Assembly (NCBI RefSeq): GCF_004365915.1
Contig: NZ_SODI01000001.1
Span: 3,348,001 to 3,412,000, forward strand
DNA length: 64,000 nt
Direction of reading: 5' to 3'
From: Cryobacterium psychrophilum
GTDB lineage: Bacteria; Actinomycetota; Actinomycetes; Actinomycetales; Microbacteriaceae
Position 1 is the first letter of the stretch; each line of letters starts with the position of its first letter. Of the stretch, positions 27,297 through 34,516 are shown one piece after another. Below the pieces are notes generated by a model, which saw only the letters and a program-made list of their open reading frames with translations, ran no database searches and was not told where the DNA came from. A program made the translations under genes and the position numbers.

Positions 27297-27793
27297 CGCA
27301 GAAAATCCATCAGTGTCGGTTGCAGCACGCGGGCAGTCACGGCCAGGGCCGACTGGTAGGTCACTTCCTGGAGCTTGAGGTCCAGAATCACCTTCGCCAG
27401 GTCGATGTCCTCGACACGGGAGCGTTGGGCCTCGAGCGCACCGGACTGCTCGAGCAGCCCGCCCTGTGCCCGTTCCAATCTGGCCTGCCGGGCGCCCACC
27501 TCGGAGCGCTGCCCAATGATCGTCGCGAGGCGCGCGTCAATCGCCGTGAGCTGGTCGCTGACCGGCGTTCCGTCGCGCAGGTTGCCCACGACGGTGTCAA
27601 AGAGGGAGAAGACCGACGGGTTGCCGGCCGTGCGCCCGAGAAACGAGGTGTTGGCCACGCAGAGCAGGTCGCCCTTGAGACCGTCGAGCTCCGCGGCAAT
27701 GGCTTCCTTCGCCGCGGGGGAGAGGGCGCCGTTGCCGCCCTGCATCGTGAGGTCGCGCACCTGCGTTCATGATGTTCGTCGAGGCGGCCATCG
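27293..27793 (-). pseudogene. flgL: Decayed flagellar hook-associated protein FlgL
   Basis: A 155-residue open stretch (from 27760) carries unmistakable FlgL C-terminal sequence: RDLTMQGGNGALSPAAKEAI, a central part, and LKLQEVTYQSALAVTARVLQP. FlgL is normally about 300 residues. The N-terminal half is missing, and the middle beta domain is absent: GRT joins almost directly to SVFSLFDTVV. Upstream in another frame is STNIMNA, which would join RDLTMQ if one G were removed near 27766-27770, indicating a frameshift. No intact N-terminus was found before the next gene. Confidence 0.75.
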
Positions 27794-27877
27794 TGGGGCC
27801 GCCGGACACTGCAAGGGTATGGGCTCTTCCACCGGAGACGAGCGTACTCAGTGAATTGGCGCACGCCATTCGTGCCA

Positions 27878-27906
27878 TTGAATTAACTCCCAGCAGCGCC
27901 TACATT
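27878..27906 (+). promoter_or_regulatory. Promoter for the lipase-maturation-factor gene
   Basis: TTGAAT (27878-27883) and TACATT (27901-27906) are exactly 17 bases apart, and the ATG at 27914 lies seven bases after the -10 box, so transcription would start at or next to the start codon (leaderless). Confidence 0.5.
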
Positions 27907-27913
27907 GGCGCAA

Positions 27914-29371
27914 ATGGACTGGTTCACAGCGGGTGAATACGAAATAGCACGCCAGATTCTCCAGCGAGGAGTCGCTGCCTGCTTCATGATCGCGTTCGTC
28001 TCCACCATCAAAGAGTTTCCCGCCCTCCTCGGTGAACGTGGGCTGCTGCCCGTTCCGCGATTCGTCGCCCGCGTTCCCTTTCGCCGCGCCCCGAGCATCT
28101 TCCACTGGCGCTATTCCGATTTCATGCTGCTCAGCATCTGCTGGGTGGGTGTCGTCTTCTCAGCCTTCCTCATCATCGGTATTCCCCAGCAGGGTCCGCC
28201 ATGGGCGCCAATGATCGTCTTCCTGTTCCTGTGGGCGAGCTATCTGTCGATCGTGAACGTGGGCCAGACCTTCTATTCCTTCGGCTGGGAGAGCCTGCTG
28301 CTCGAGGCGGGGTTCGTTGTGGCCTTCCTCGGTTCGCCCGACGTGGCACCGCCGATCACGATCGTGATCTTCGTGCGTTGGATTGTCTTCCGCCTCGAGT
28401 TCGGCGCGGGCATGATCAAGATTCGCGGCGGCTCGGAGTGGCGGGACCTCACGGCTCTGTTCTATCATCACCAAACGCAGCCCATGCCGAACCCGGTCAG
28501 CTGGTACGTGCACCACCTGCCCCCGTGGTTCCATCGCGGCGAAGTGCTCGGAAACCACGTCGCGCAACTGCTCGTTCCGTTCTTTCTCTTCGCTCCGCAA
28601 CCGATCGCATCCGTTGCCGCAGTGATCGTCATCGCCACCCAGCTCTGGCTCGTGCTGACGGGAAATTTCGCCTGGCTCAACTGGATCACCATCGTCCTCA
28701 CGTTCTCGGCAATCGACGATGCAACGTTCCGGGCTGTCCTGGGCGTCGTGCCAGCGTCGGCGCCGGCCGCCGCTCCCGCCTGGTTCATGGGGAGCGTTCT
28801 GCTCGTGACCGCATTCCTGCTCGTGTTGAGCTGGGCTCCAATGCGCAACCTGTTCACCAGGGGCCAGCTGATGAATGCCAGTTTCAATCGCTATCACCTC
28901 GTCAACGCCTATGGCGCGTTCGGGACCGTCACGCGGGTCCGCTACGAGGTCATCGTCGAGGGCAACGACGACGCCGCGCCGGGACCGAACGCGGCATGGC
29001 AGGAATACGGGTTTCGCGCCAAACCGGGTGACCCGCGCCGCATGCCCCCGCAGGTGGCTCCGTACCACCTGAGACTCGATTGGCTGATGTGGTTTCTGGC
29101 CCTCGGCTCCCGCGACACCCGCTGGTTCGAAGTGTTTCTGCTGCGCCTGTTGCAGGCGGACCGAACGACGCTTCGCCTTCTCCGTCACAACCCGTACCCC
29201 GATCATCCACCGCGGTGGATCCGAGCGAGGCTGTGCGAGTACCGGTATTCGACACGGGCCGAGAAGAGAGCAACGGGTGCCTGGTGGGTACGCAGCGATG
29301 TCGGAATGCTGGTACAGCCCGTTGCCTACGAGGGCGGACCCAGCCAGGCGGGAAGAAATCTCCCGCCCTAG
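27914..29371 (+). CDS. Lipase maturation factor family membrane protein
   Basis: A 485-residue multi-pass membrane protein matching the lipase maturation factor (LMF1/2) family. It has several membrane helices across residues 15-320, with LLEAGFVVAFLG and the conserved RWIVFRLEFGAGMIKIRGGSEWRDLTAL region, then a soluble C-terminal part with YHLVNAYGAFGTVTRVRYEV. Eukaryotic LMF1 helps lipases fold in the ER; the bacterial role is unknown. TTG at 27905 is an alternative start, but the ATG fits a leaderless promoter. Its stop overlaps the stop of the convergent S4-domain gene within CTAG. Confidence 0.85.
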   Translation: MDWFTAGEYEIARQILQRGVAACFMIAFVSTIKEFPALLGERGLLPVPRFVARVPFRRAPSIFHWRYSDFMLLSICWVGVVFSAFLIIGIPQQGPPWAPMIVFLFLWASYLSIVNVGQTFYSFGWESLLLEAGFVVAFLGSPDVAPPITIVIFVRWIVFRLEFGAGMIKIRGGSEWRDLTALFYHHQTQPMPNPVSWYVHHLPPWFHRGEVLGNHVAQLLVPFFLFAPQPIASVAAVIVIATQLWLVLTGNFAWLNWITIVLTFSAIDDATFRAVLGVVPASAPAAAPAWFMGSVLLVTAFLLVLSWAPMRNLFTRGQLMNASFNRYHLVNAYGAFGTVTRVRYEVIVEGNDDAAPGPNAAWQEYGFRAKPGDPRRMPPQVAPYHLRLDWLMWFLALGSRDTRWFEVFLLRLLQADRTTLRLLRHNPYPDHPPRWIRARLCEYRYSTRAEKRATGAWWVRSDVGMLVQPVAYEGGPSQAGRNLPP

Positions 29372-29739
29372 TAGCCGCGGAGCTCTTCGATGTCGCGGCG
29401 CTCCCGCTTGGTGGGTCGTCCGGCGCCGCGGTCCCGTGTGGGGACGAGGGCGACCTCTTCACGCGGCGGCGGAGGGGGCGTCTGGTCCACATAGCAATCG
29501 GCTGCCACGATCGCACCCACCCGCTTGACGATGAGCCGGGAAACGACGAGGATTCGATCGAAACCATCGCTTCGCACGCGTACCTCGTCGCCAATACGCA
29601 GCGATTGGGCGGCCTTGGCCTTGTCCCCGTTCACACGCACGTGCCCGGCGCGGCACGCGGCCGTGGCCATGGAACGGGTCTTGAACAGTCGAACCCCCCA
29701 GATCCAGCTGTCAACGCGTGCGGTGAGTAGGGGCTCCAT
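29368..29739 (-). CDS. S4-domain RNA-binding protein (Hsp15-like)
   Basis: A 123-residue protein with an N-terminal S4 RNA-binding domain: RVDSWIWGVRLFKTRSMATAACRAGHVRVNG, then GDEVRVR, as in HslR/Hsp15, which binds stalled 50S subunits carrying nascent peptide. The C-terminal tail is basic and contains a run of prolines (TPPPPPREE), then GRPTKRERRDIEELRGY, the usual ending in actinobacterial members. Divergent from apt with only 61 bases between the starts. Confidence 0.85.
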   Translation of the reverse strand: MEPLLTARVDSWIWGVRLFKTRSMATAACRAGHVRVNGDKAKAAQSLRIGDEVRVRSDGFDRILVVSRLIVKRVGAIVAADCYVDQTPPPPPREEVALVPTRDRGAGRPTKRERRDIEELRGY

Positions 29740-29771
29740 GGCCCAATTCTACGGGGAGGGTCTGCGCCCTG

Positions 29772-29794
29772 CCCCCCCCCAACCCGCTTAGGCT
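29772..29794 (+). promoter_or_regulatory. C9 tract and -10 box of the apt promoter
   Basis: A run of nine C residues (29772-29780) lies just upstream of TAGGCT (29789-29794), which is seven bases before the apt GTG, a leaderless arrangement. The tract therefore falls in the expected -35/-10 spacer. No good -35 hexamer is visible. Confidence 0.4.
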
Positions 29795-29800
29795 TGAGCA

Positions 29801-30328
29801 GTGAAAACACCCGCCGCAACCCATGTGCACACCCTCTTAGCGTCCTACCCCGATTTCCCCCAGCCGGGGATTCTGTTTCAGGACCTCAACCCGGTCTTTG
29901 CAAACGCGGCAGCGTTCCGTTCCATCATCGACGAGCTATCCGACCAGCATTTCGGCCAGTTTGATGCCGTGGCCGGCATCGAGGCCCGCGGTTTTCTGCT
30001 CGCCGCAGCCGTGGGATATGCCGCCAACGTTCCCGTGCTCGCCGTACGCAAGGGCGGGAAACTGCCCGGCACCGTACTCGCCGAAGAATACGATCTCGAA
30101 TACGGATCCGCGAGGCTTGAGCTCGAAATCGGGCAGCTTGAGCCCGGCACACGCGTTCTCGTGGTTGATGACGTGCTCGCCACCGGTGGAACCATCGCCG
30201 CGACAGCCCGCCTGATCGAACGTGCGGGCTACCGGCTCTCCGGCGTGGGCGTCGTTCTGGAGCTGACCGGGCTCGAGGGTCGAAGCCGCCTGGGCGATTC
30301 TGCCGTGCACGCCATCATTTCCATCTGA
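29801..30328 (+). CDS. apt: Adenine phosphoribosyltransferase
   Basis: Apt salvages adenine to AMP using PRPP. The 175-residue protein has YPDFPQPGILFQDLNPV at the N-terminus, GIEARGFLLAAAVGY, KGGKLPGTVLAEEYDLEYG and the PRPP-binding VLVVDDVLATGGT. The GTG start has no ribosome site and probably belongs to a leaderless mRNA. In many actinobacteria apt lies between secF and rel; here it is about 23 kb away from rel and stands between the S4-domain gene and a Nudix gene. Confidence 0.95.
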   Translation: MKTPAATHVHTLLASYPDFPQPGILFQDLNPVFANAAAFRSIIDELSDQHFGQFDAVAGIEARGFLLAAAVGYAANVPVLAVRKGGKLPGTVLAEEYDLEYGSARLELEIGQLEPGTRVLVVDDVLATGGTIAATARLIERAGYRLSGVGVVLELTGLEGRSRLGDSAVHAIISI

Positions 30329-30396
30329 GACTGCCTGAGGCGACCACGGAGGACCGACCGGTTGAGAAGCGCCACCACGAGGTCCATGCTGGAGTC

Positions 30397-30888
30397 ATGA
30401 CGAGCGGCAGCGGTGATGCGTGGGTTTACGGGCCCGACGGAGGCAAATTTTGGGGACGCTTCGGCGCCGCCGGGCTCCTCGTGCACGACCCGCAGCGCGG
30501 CGTCCTCCTCCAGCACCGTGCGCTGTGGAGCCATTTCGGCGACACGTGGGGTCTACCCGGCGGTGCTCGGCATGAAGACGAGACCGCGGTCGAGGCCGCT
30601 CTGCGCGAAGCGAAAGAGGAGGCCGGCGTCCCGGCCGACCTTCTTCACGTGCGTTTCACATCGGTGCTCGACCTCGGGTTCTGGTCGTACACCACGGTGG
30701 TGGCGCAGGCCGTGAACAGCTTCGATCCCGTGATCAGCGACTCGGAGAGCATCGCCTTGCGTTGGGTTATGCCCGAAGCCGTGGCCCACTTTCCCCTCCA
30801 CCCTGCGTTCGCCGCGAGCTGGCCGGCTCTCCAGCTGCGCATCATGAATCCGACTCCCGCGTCACGCCGCAACGCCGACGCGGGATGA
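30397..30888 (+). CDS. Nudix hydrolase
   Basis: Nudix enzymes hydrolyse nucleoside diphosphates linked to another group. The 163-residue protein carries a complete Nudix box, GGARHEDETAVEAALREAKEEAGV, with all the metal-binding Glu residues, preceded by HFGDTWGLPGG. An N-terminal segment KFWGRFGAAGLLVHDPQRG and a C-terminal LRWVMPEAVAHFPLHPAF are typical of ADP-ribose/dNTP-type members. The substrate cannot be told from sequence. It lies downstream of apt in the same direction, 68 bases apart. Confidence 0.9.
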   Translation: MTSGSGDAWVYGPDGGKFWGRFGAAGLLVHDPQRGVLLQHRALWSHFGDTWGLPGGARHEDETAVEAALREAKEEAGVPADLLHVRFTSVLDLGFWSYTTVVAQAVNSFDPVISDSESIALRWVMPEAVAHFPLHPAFAASWPALQLRIMNPTPASRRNADAG

Positions 30889-30967
30889 CGTGCCGCACCA
30901 GGAAGCGTGCCTTAAAATCTTCCTGATCGGAGGGCTATTAGTTCAATAATTCGCTATGCTTTTAGCT

Positions 30968-31585
30968 GTGACGAGGGCGGAGAGCAACGAGGTCGGCACG
31001 CAGGTTTTTACGGTGCCGAACGGCCTCAGCGCCATTCGCCTCGTTCTCGTTCCCGTCTTCCTGGTGCTGCTCGCGCAGGGTCAAGACGCCCTCGCGCTTA
31101 TCGTGCTCGCCTTCTCCAGCCTCACGGATCTTCTCGATGGCTTCATCGCCCGGCGCTTCCATTCGGTGACCCGGCTCGGTCAACTGCTGGACCCCGCAGC
31201 GGACCGGCTGTACATTTTCGCTGCCCTGATCGGACTGGCGTGGCGCGATCTGGTTCCCTGGTGGTTCCTTCTGCTCGTTGTGGGGCGGGACGTATTCATG
31301 TTGGTGCTCGGGGTCGTCCTCGCCAACTTCGGATTTGGTCCCCTTCCGGTTCACCAACTGGGAAAAATTGCGACGTTCTGCCTGTTCTACGCCCTCCCCA
31401 TGATCATGCTGGGGCAGGCGTTTCCCGACCTCGCGTGGTGGTCGGGGCCGGTCGGTTGGGCCTTCGGTCTATGGGGCGTTTTGCTCTATTGGTGGGCCGG
31501 AATGATTTACGCAGGTGAAACCTTCCGGGTGATTCGAATTCCACGGGTCATTGTGCCGGTTCAATCAGATACGCTGGAAACATAG
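30968..31585 (+). CDS. CDP-alcohol phosphatidyltransferase (PgsA-like)
   Basis: A 205-residue integral membrane enzyme that would join a CDP-diacylglycerol lipid to an alcohol such as glycerol 3-phosphate. The signature DG-x2-AR-x8-G-x3-D-x3-D is complete in LLDGFIARRFHSVTRLGQLL followed by DPAAD. Five to six membrane helices are visible. GTG at 30968 is preferred because TATGCT (30955-30960) sits where a leaderless -10 would be; the ATG at 30956 would overlap that box. The following garA-merR genes match the mycobacterial pgsA2-garA-Rv1828 region. Confidence 0.87.
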   Translation: MTRAESNEVGTQVFTVPNGLSAIRLVLVPVFLVLLAQGQDALALIVLAFSSLTDLLDGFIARRFHSVTRLGQLLDPAADRLYIFAALIGLAWRDLVPWWFLLLVVGRDVFMLVLGVVLANFGFGPLPVHQLGKIATFCLFYALPMIMLGQAFPDLAWWSGPVGWAFGLWGVLLYWWAGMIYAGETFRVIRIPRVIVPVQSDTLET

Positions 31586-31595
31586 GAGGTGCACC

Positions 31596-32093
31596 GTGGC
31601 CGATTTTGAGAATTCGAACGAGGAGCAGAACGTGCCCGTGCACAAGGAAACACCAGAATCGGTCAGCACCGACACGACCATGAACTTCGGTCAGGAGTTC
31701 GCGTCCCAGATGGCGTCGATCGACGCGAACGTCACGGTCGAGGAGCAAGAGGCCATCGCTGCCCTGCCTGCGGGGTCGGCGCTGCTGGTTGTTCGCCGTG
31801 GGCCCAATGCCGGGGCTCGTTTCCTGCTTGACGCCGACCTCACAACAGTGGGCCGTCACCCGAACGCGGATATCTTCCTCGATGATGTCACCGTGTCACG
31901 GCGGCATGCCCAGTTCTTGCGTCACGGGCGTTCCTTCGACGTGAAAGACCTCGGTTCGCTCAATGGAACGTACTATGACGGGGAACGTATCGAGACGGCG
32001 CTGCTGAGCGATGGCGCCGAGGTTCAGGTCGGAAAATTCCGTCTCACCTTCTACGCTTCCCGCCTCGACCTCTCGCACGCGGCGAGCGAATAG
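31596..32093 (+). CDS. garA: GarA/OdhI-like FHA-domain regulator
   Basis: GarA/OdhI binds and controls 2-oxoglutarate dehydrogenase and glutamate enzymes, switched by serine/threonine kinases. The GTG at 31596 has AGGAGG six bases upstream and gives 165 residues. The FHA domain (about 70-150) has VGRHPNADIFLDDVTVSRRHAQF and LGSLNGTYYDGERI. The N-terminal T27-T28 in STDTTMNF occupies the place of the phosphorylated ETT motif of GarA. A PASTA kinase is encoded at 45-47 kb. Its stop overlaps the next start (TAGTG). Confidence 0.9.
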   Translation: MADFENSNEEQNVPVHKETPESVSTDTTMNFGQEFASQMASIDANVTVEEQEAIAALPAGSALLVVRRGPNAGARFLLDADLTTVGRHPNADIFLDDVTVSRRHAQFLRHGRSFDVKDLGSLNGTYYDGERIETALLSDGAEVQVGKFRLTFYASRLDLSHAASE

Positions 32094-32788
32094 TGACGGC
32101 GTCCTCCGCCCAGGTGAAAACCGTGGGCGCAGCGCCGCTATTGAGCATTGGTCAGGTATTGTCTCGGCTCACGCCGGATTTTCCCGAATTGACCCCGTCG
32201 AAACTTCGCTTCCTGGAGGAGCAGGGTCTGGTTTCACCCGCACGTACGGATTCGGGTTATCGCAAATTCTGTTCGAGCGACCTGGAACGGTTGCGGTTGG
32301 TCTTGTCTATGCAACGGGACCACTATCTGCCCCTCAAGGTCATTCGCTCCTACCTGGACGATCTTGACGCCGGACTCTCGCCGACGCTTCCGGGAGGTTC
32401 GACTCCTGGGCTGTCGATGCTCTCGATCGCGCGTCGCCTGAGCCGTGAGGAGCTCCTCCGTGAAGCGGGGGCCTCTGCCGGGCTGCTGCACGACGCGGTG
32501 TCGGCGTCGATTATCCTTCCCGCCGACTATTACGGCGACAACGTGCTCAACGTGCTTCGGGCCCTTGTCGAACTGCAGCGAAGCGGCATTGAGCCTCGGC
32601 ACCTGCGTGGTTTTCGCAGTGCTGCAGAGCGTGAGCTTGGCCTGATCGAAAGCGCACTGGTTCCGCTCGCGCGCAGAAAAGACGCGTCGAGTCGAGCCAA
32701 GGCCGCCGAGAAGGCCGGTGAAATCGCCGGACAGCTCGAAGTTATCCGGAGCAGCCTGATTCGATCCGCCTTGGGGCGGTTGGTATAG
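32093..32788 (+). CDS. ftsR: MerR-family regulator FtsR-like (Rv1828 type)
   Basis: A 231-residue protein with an N-terminal MerR helix-turn-helix: LLSIGQVLSRLTPDFPELTP, KLRFLEEQGLVSPARTDSGY and RKFCSSDLERLRLVLSMQRD, then a C-terminal domain with DYYGDNVLNVLRALVELQRSG. It corresponds to mycobacterial Rv1828 and corynebacterial FtsR, an activator of ftsZ. GTG start, coupled to the garA stop. It lies directly after garA as in mycobacteria; the DUF151 gene usually found next is not present. Confidence 0.88.
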   Translation: MTASSAQVKTVGAAPLLSIGQVLSRLTPDFPELTPSKLRFLEEQGLVSPARTDSGYRKFCSSDLERLRLVLSMQRDHYLPLKVIRSYLDDLDAGLSPTLPGGSTPGLSMLSIARRLSREELLREAGASAGLLHDAVSASIILPADYYGDNVLNVLRALVELQRSGIEPRHLRGFRSAAERELGLIESALVPLARRKDASSRAKAAEKAGEIAGQLEVIRSSLIRSALGRLV

Positions 32789-32900
32789 TCATAGGGTTGG
32801 GCCAGAGCGGCCGGCGAGCAGATTGCTACCCTTGGATCGAGCTTGTCGATATTTCGACACGGTAAGTTTCGGTGAGAATGTCAGCGGTTGCGGGCAGAGA

Positions 32901-32920
32901 TATCGGTACCGTTAACGATA
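32901..32920 (+). promoter_or_regulatory. Imperfect palindrome upstream of the second MerR gene
   Basis: TATCGGTACCGTTAACGATA reads TATCG, ten bases, CGATA, with further partial symmetry inside. It lies 43 bases before the next MerR gene, in a 175-base gap. The shape and spacing fit a dimeric MerR operator, but this is inference. Confidence 0.35.
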
Positions 32921-32963
32921 GCGATCAAAACTTCGTCGCGAAAACATCCTGGGAGGCCGTCGC

Positions 32964-33515
32964 ATGAGTGAGCTGAGTTCTGAGGGCGACGCCTCGCGAT
33001 ATTCCCAGGGACTACTGTTCACCGATGGCCTGCCCCAGCTCGACGAGAATTCCGGCTATCGGGGTGCCGTGGCGGCCCGTGCCGCAGGCATCAGCTATCG
33101 CCAACTCGACTACTGGGCGCGAACTGGGCTCGTCGAACCCACGGTGCGGGGCGCAGCCGGCTCCGGCTCCCAACGGCTCTACGGCTTTCGTGACATCCTG
33201 GTGCTCAAGCTCGTCAAACGCCTTCTCGATACGGGCATCTCGCTGCAGCAGATCCGCACGGCGGTCAATCAGCTGCGCGAATCGGGCGTCGTCGACCTGG
33301 CCCAAACGACGCTGATGAGCGACGGCGCCAGCGTCTACCTGTGCACGTCAAACGATGAGGTCATTGACCTCGTCAGCCGCGGTCAGGGCGTTTTCGGCAT
33401 CGCCGTCGGTAAGGTGCTTCGTGAGGTTGAAACGAGCCTGATAGAACTCGATCTGCAGGCGGCCGATCCCTCTGACGAACTCGCGGCTCGACGGTCGACG
33501 CGCAAGATCTCCTAG
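32964..33515 (+). CDS. MerR-family regulator (Rv1830/ResR/McdR type)
   Basis: A 183-residue regulator with a MerR-like DNA-binding domain: AARAAGISYRQLDYWARTGL, VEPTVRGAAGSGSQRLYGF and DILVLKLVKRLLDTGISLQQ, followed by a C-terminal domain with LCTSNDEVIDLVSRGQGVFG. This is the actinobacterial Rv1830 type, linked in mycobacteria to growth and division control. ATG with GGGAGG upstream. Position after garA and the FtsR-like gene matches the mycobacterial cluster. Confidence 0.88.
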   Translation: MSELSSEGDASRYSQGLLFTDGLPQLDENSGYRGAVAARAAGISYRQLDYWARTGLVEPTVRGAAGSGSQRLYGFRDILVLKLVKRLLDTGISLQQIRTAVNQLRESGVVDLAQTTLMSDGASVYLCTSNDEVIDLVSRGQGVFGIAVGKVLREVETSLIELDLQAADPSDELAARRSTRKIS

Positions 33516-33623
33516 TTTCGCACCAGCGCCAGAGCCAGCACGGACACCCGCGCCGGCGCCGGCCGCCCGGGCGCGAAGGCACGATGTGGAGACGGTGACC
33601 GTCCCCACATCCGCTTCGGCGGT

Positions 33624-34439
33624 CTAGCGGGGTGCTGTGGTGTCCGCGTACTCGCCGATACGGGCGGTGCGCAGCACGCGTTCCAGCAGCTGATCGAAGT
33701 AACGGGCCATCTCCTGCGCGCTGTCGCCCGGCCAGATGTGCAGGGGCTTGGCGGCGCCCTGTGCCTGCTGCAGCGACGTGCGCTCCGGAAGCTGGGGGCT
33801 GAGCACGAGCGGGCCAAACATGTCGCGCAGCTCCTTGATTCGGAACTGGTGCTCCAGCGACGCCGTGCGTGCGCGGTTGACGATGATGCCGAGCGGCTGC
33901 AGGCGCGGGCTCAGCCCGCGGCGGATCTCTTCGATTGCACGCAGGGCACGGTCGGCAGCCGCAACGGAGAAGAGTCCCGGTTCGGTGACAACGGCCACGC
34001 GGTCGCTCGCAGCCCAGGCGGTCCGGGTGAGCGCGTTGAGGGAAGGGGCGCAGTCGATGAGGACGAGGTCGTATTCCTTCTCGACCGTGGAGAGTGCCTC
34101 TTCAAGCTTCCAGATCTCCCGGATGCTCGGGTGCGGACCGTCGAAGTTAATGGCGGACGGGCTGCCGATCATCACATCGATGGTTCCCTGGCGACCGCGC
34201 GTCCACCCGCTCGGAGCGATGGCGGCGCGGACGGTCTTTTCCTTGGGCGAAGCCAGAACATCTGCCACGTTGAGGTGCCCGGCGACTTCGATGTCCATCC
34301 CGGTCGATACGTCCGACTGGGGATCCAGATCAACAACCAGTGTTCGTACACCGCGGGCGAAGGCTGCAGAAGCAAGACCAAGGGTCACCGTGGTCTTTCC
34401 TACACCTCCCTTGAGGGAGCTAACGCTGAGTACATGCAC
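33624..34439 (-). CDS. Orphan ParA-family ATPase
   Basis: A 271-residue ParA with a deviant Walker A KGGVGKTT (residues 10-17), DLDPQSDVSTGM (A'), LVLIDCAPSLNALT (Walker B) and a C-terminal helical tail. No parB gene or parS-like repeat is next to it, so it is not the chromosome-partition pair. Corynebacteria carry an orphan ParA (PldP) linked to division-site selection, and this could be similar (inference). GTG start, divergent from pyc with 77 bases between them. Confidence 0.9.
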   Translation of the reverse strand: MHVLSVSSLKGGVGKTTVTLGLASAAFARGVRTLVVDLDPQSDVSTGMDIEVAGHLNVADVLASPKEKTVRAAIAPSGWTRGRQGTIDVMIGSPSAINFDGPHPSIREIWKLEEALSTVEKEYDLVLIDCAPSLNALTRTAWAASDRVAVVTEPGLFSVAAADRALRAIEEIRRGLSPRLQPLGIIVNRARTASLEHQFRIKELRDMFGPLVLSPQLPERTSLQQAQGAAKPLHIWPGDSAQEMARYFDQLLERVLRTARIGEYADTTAPR

Positions 34440-34516
34440 AAGTAGACACGTTACCTTCAGTAGTCTGGGAGAACCTAACCGTTAGCTGTATGCCGGTTCA
34501 CGTTCGAAAGGTCTGC

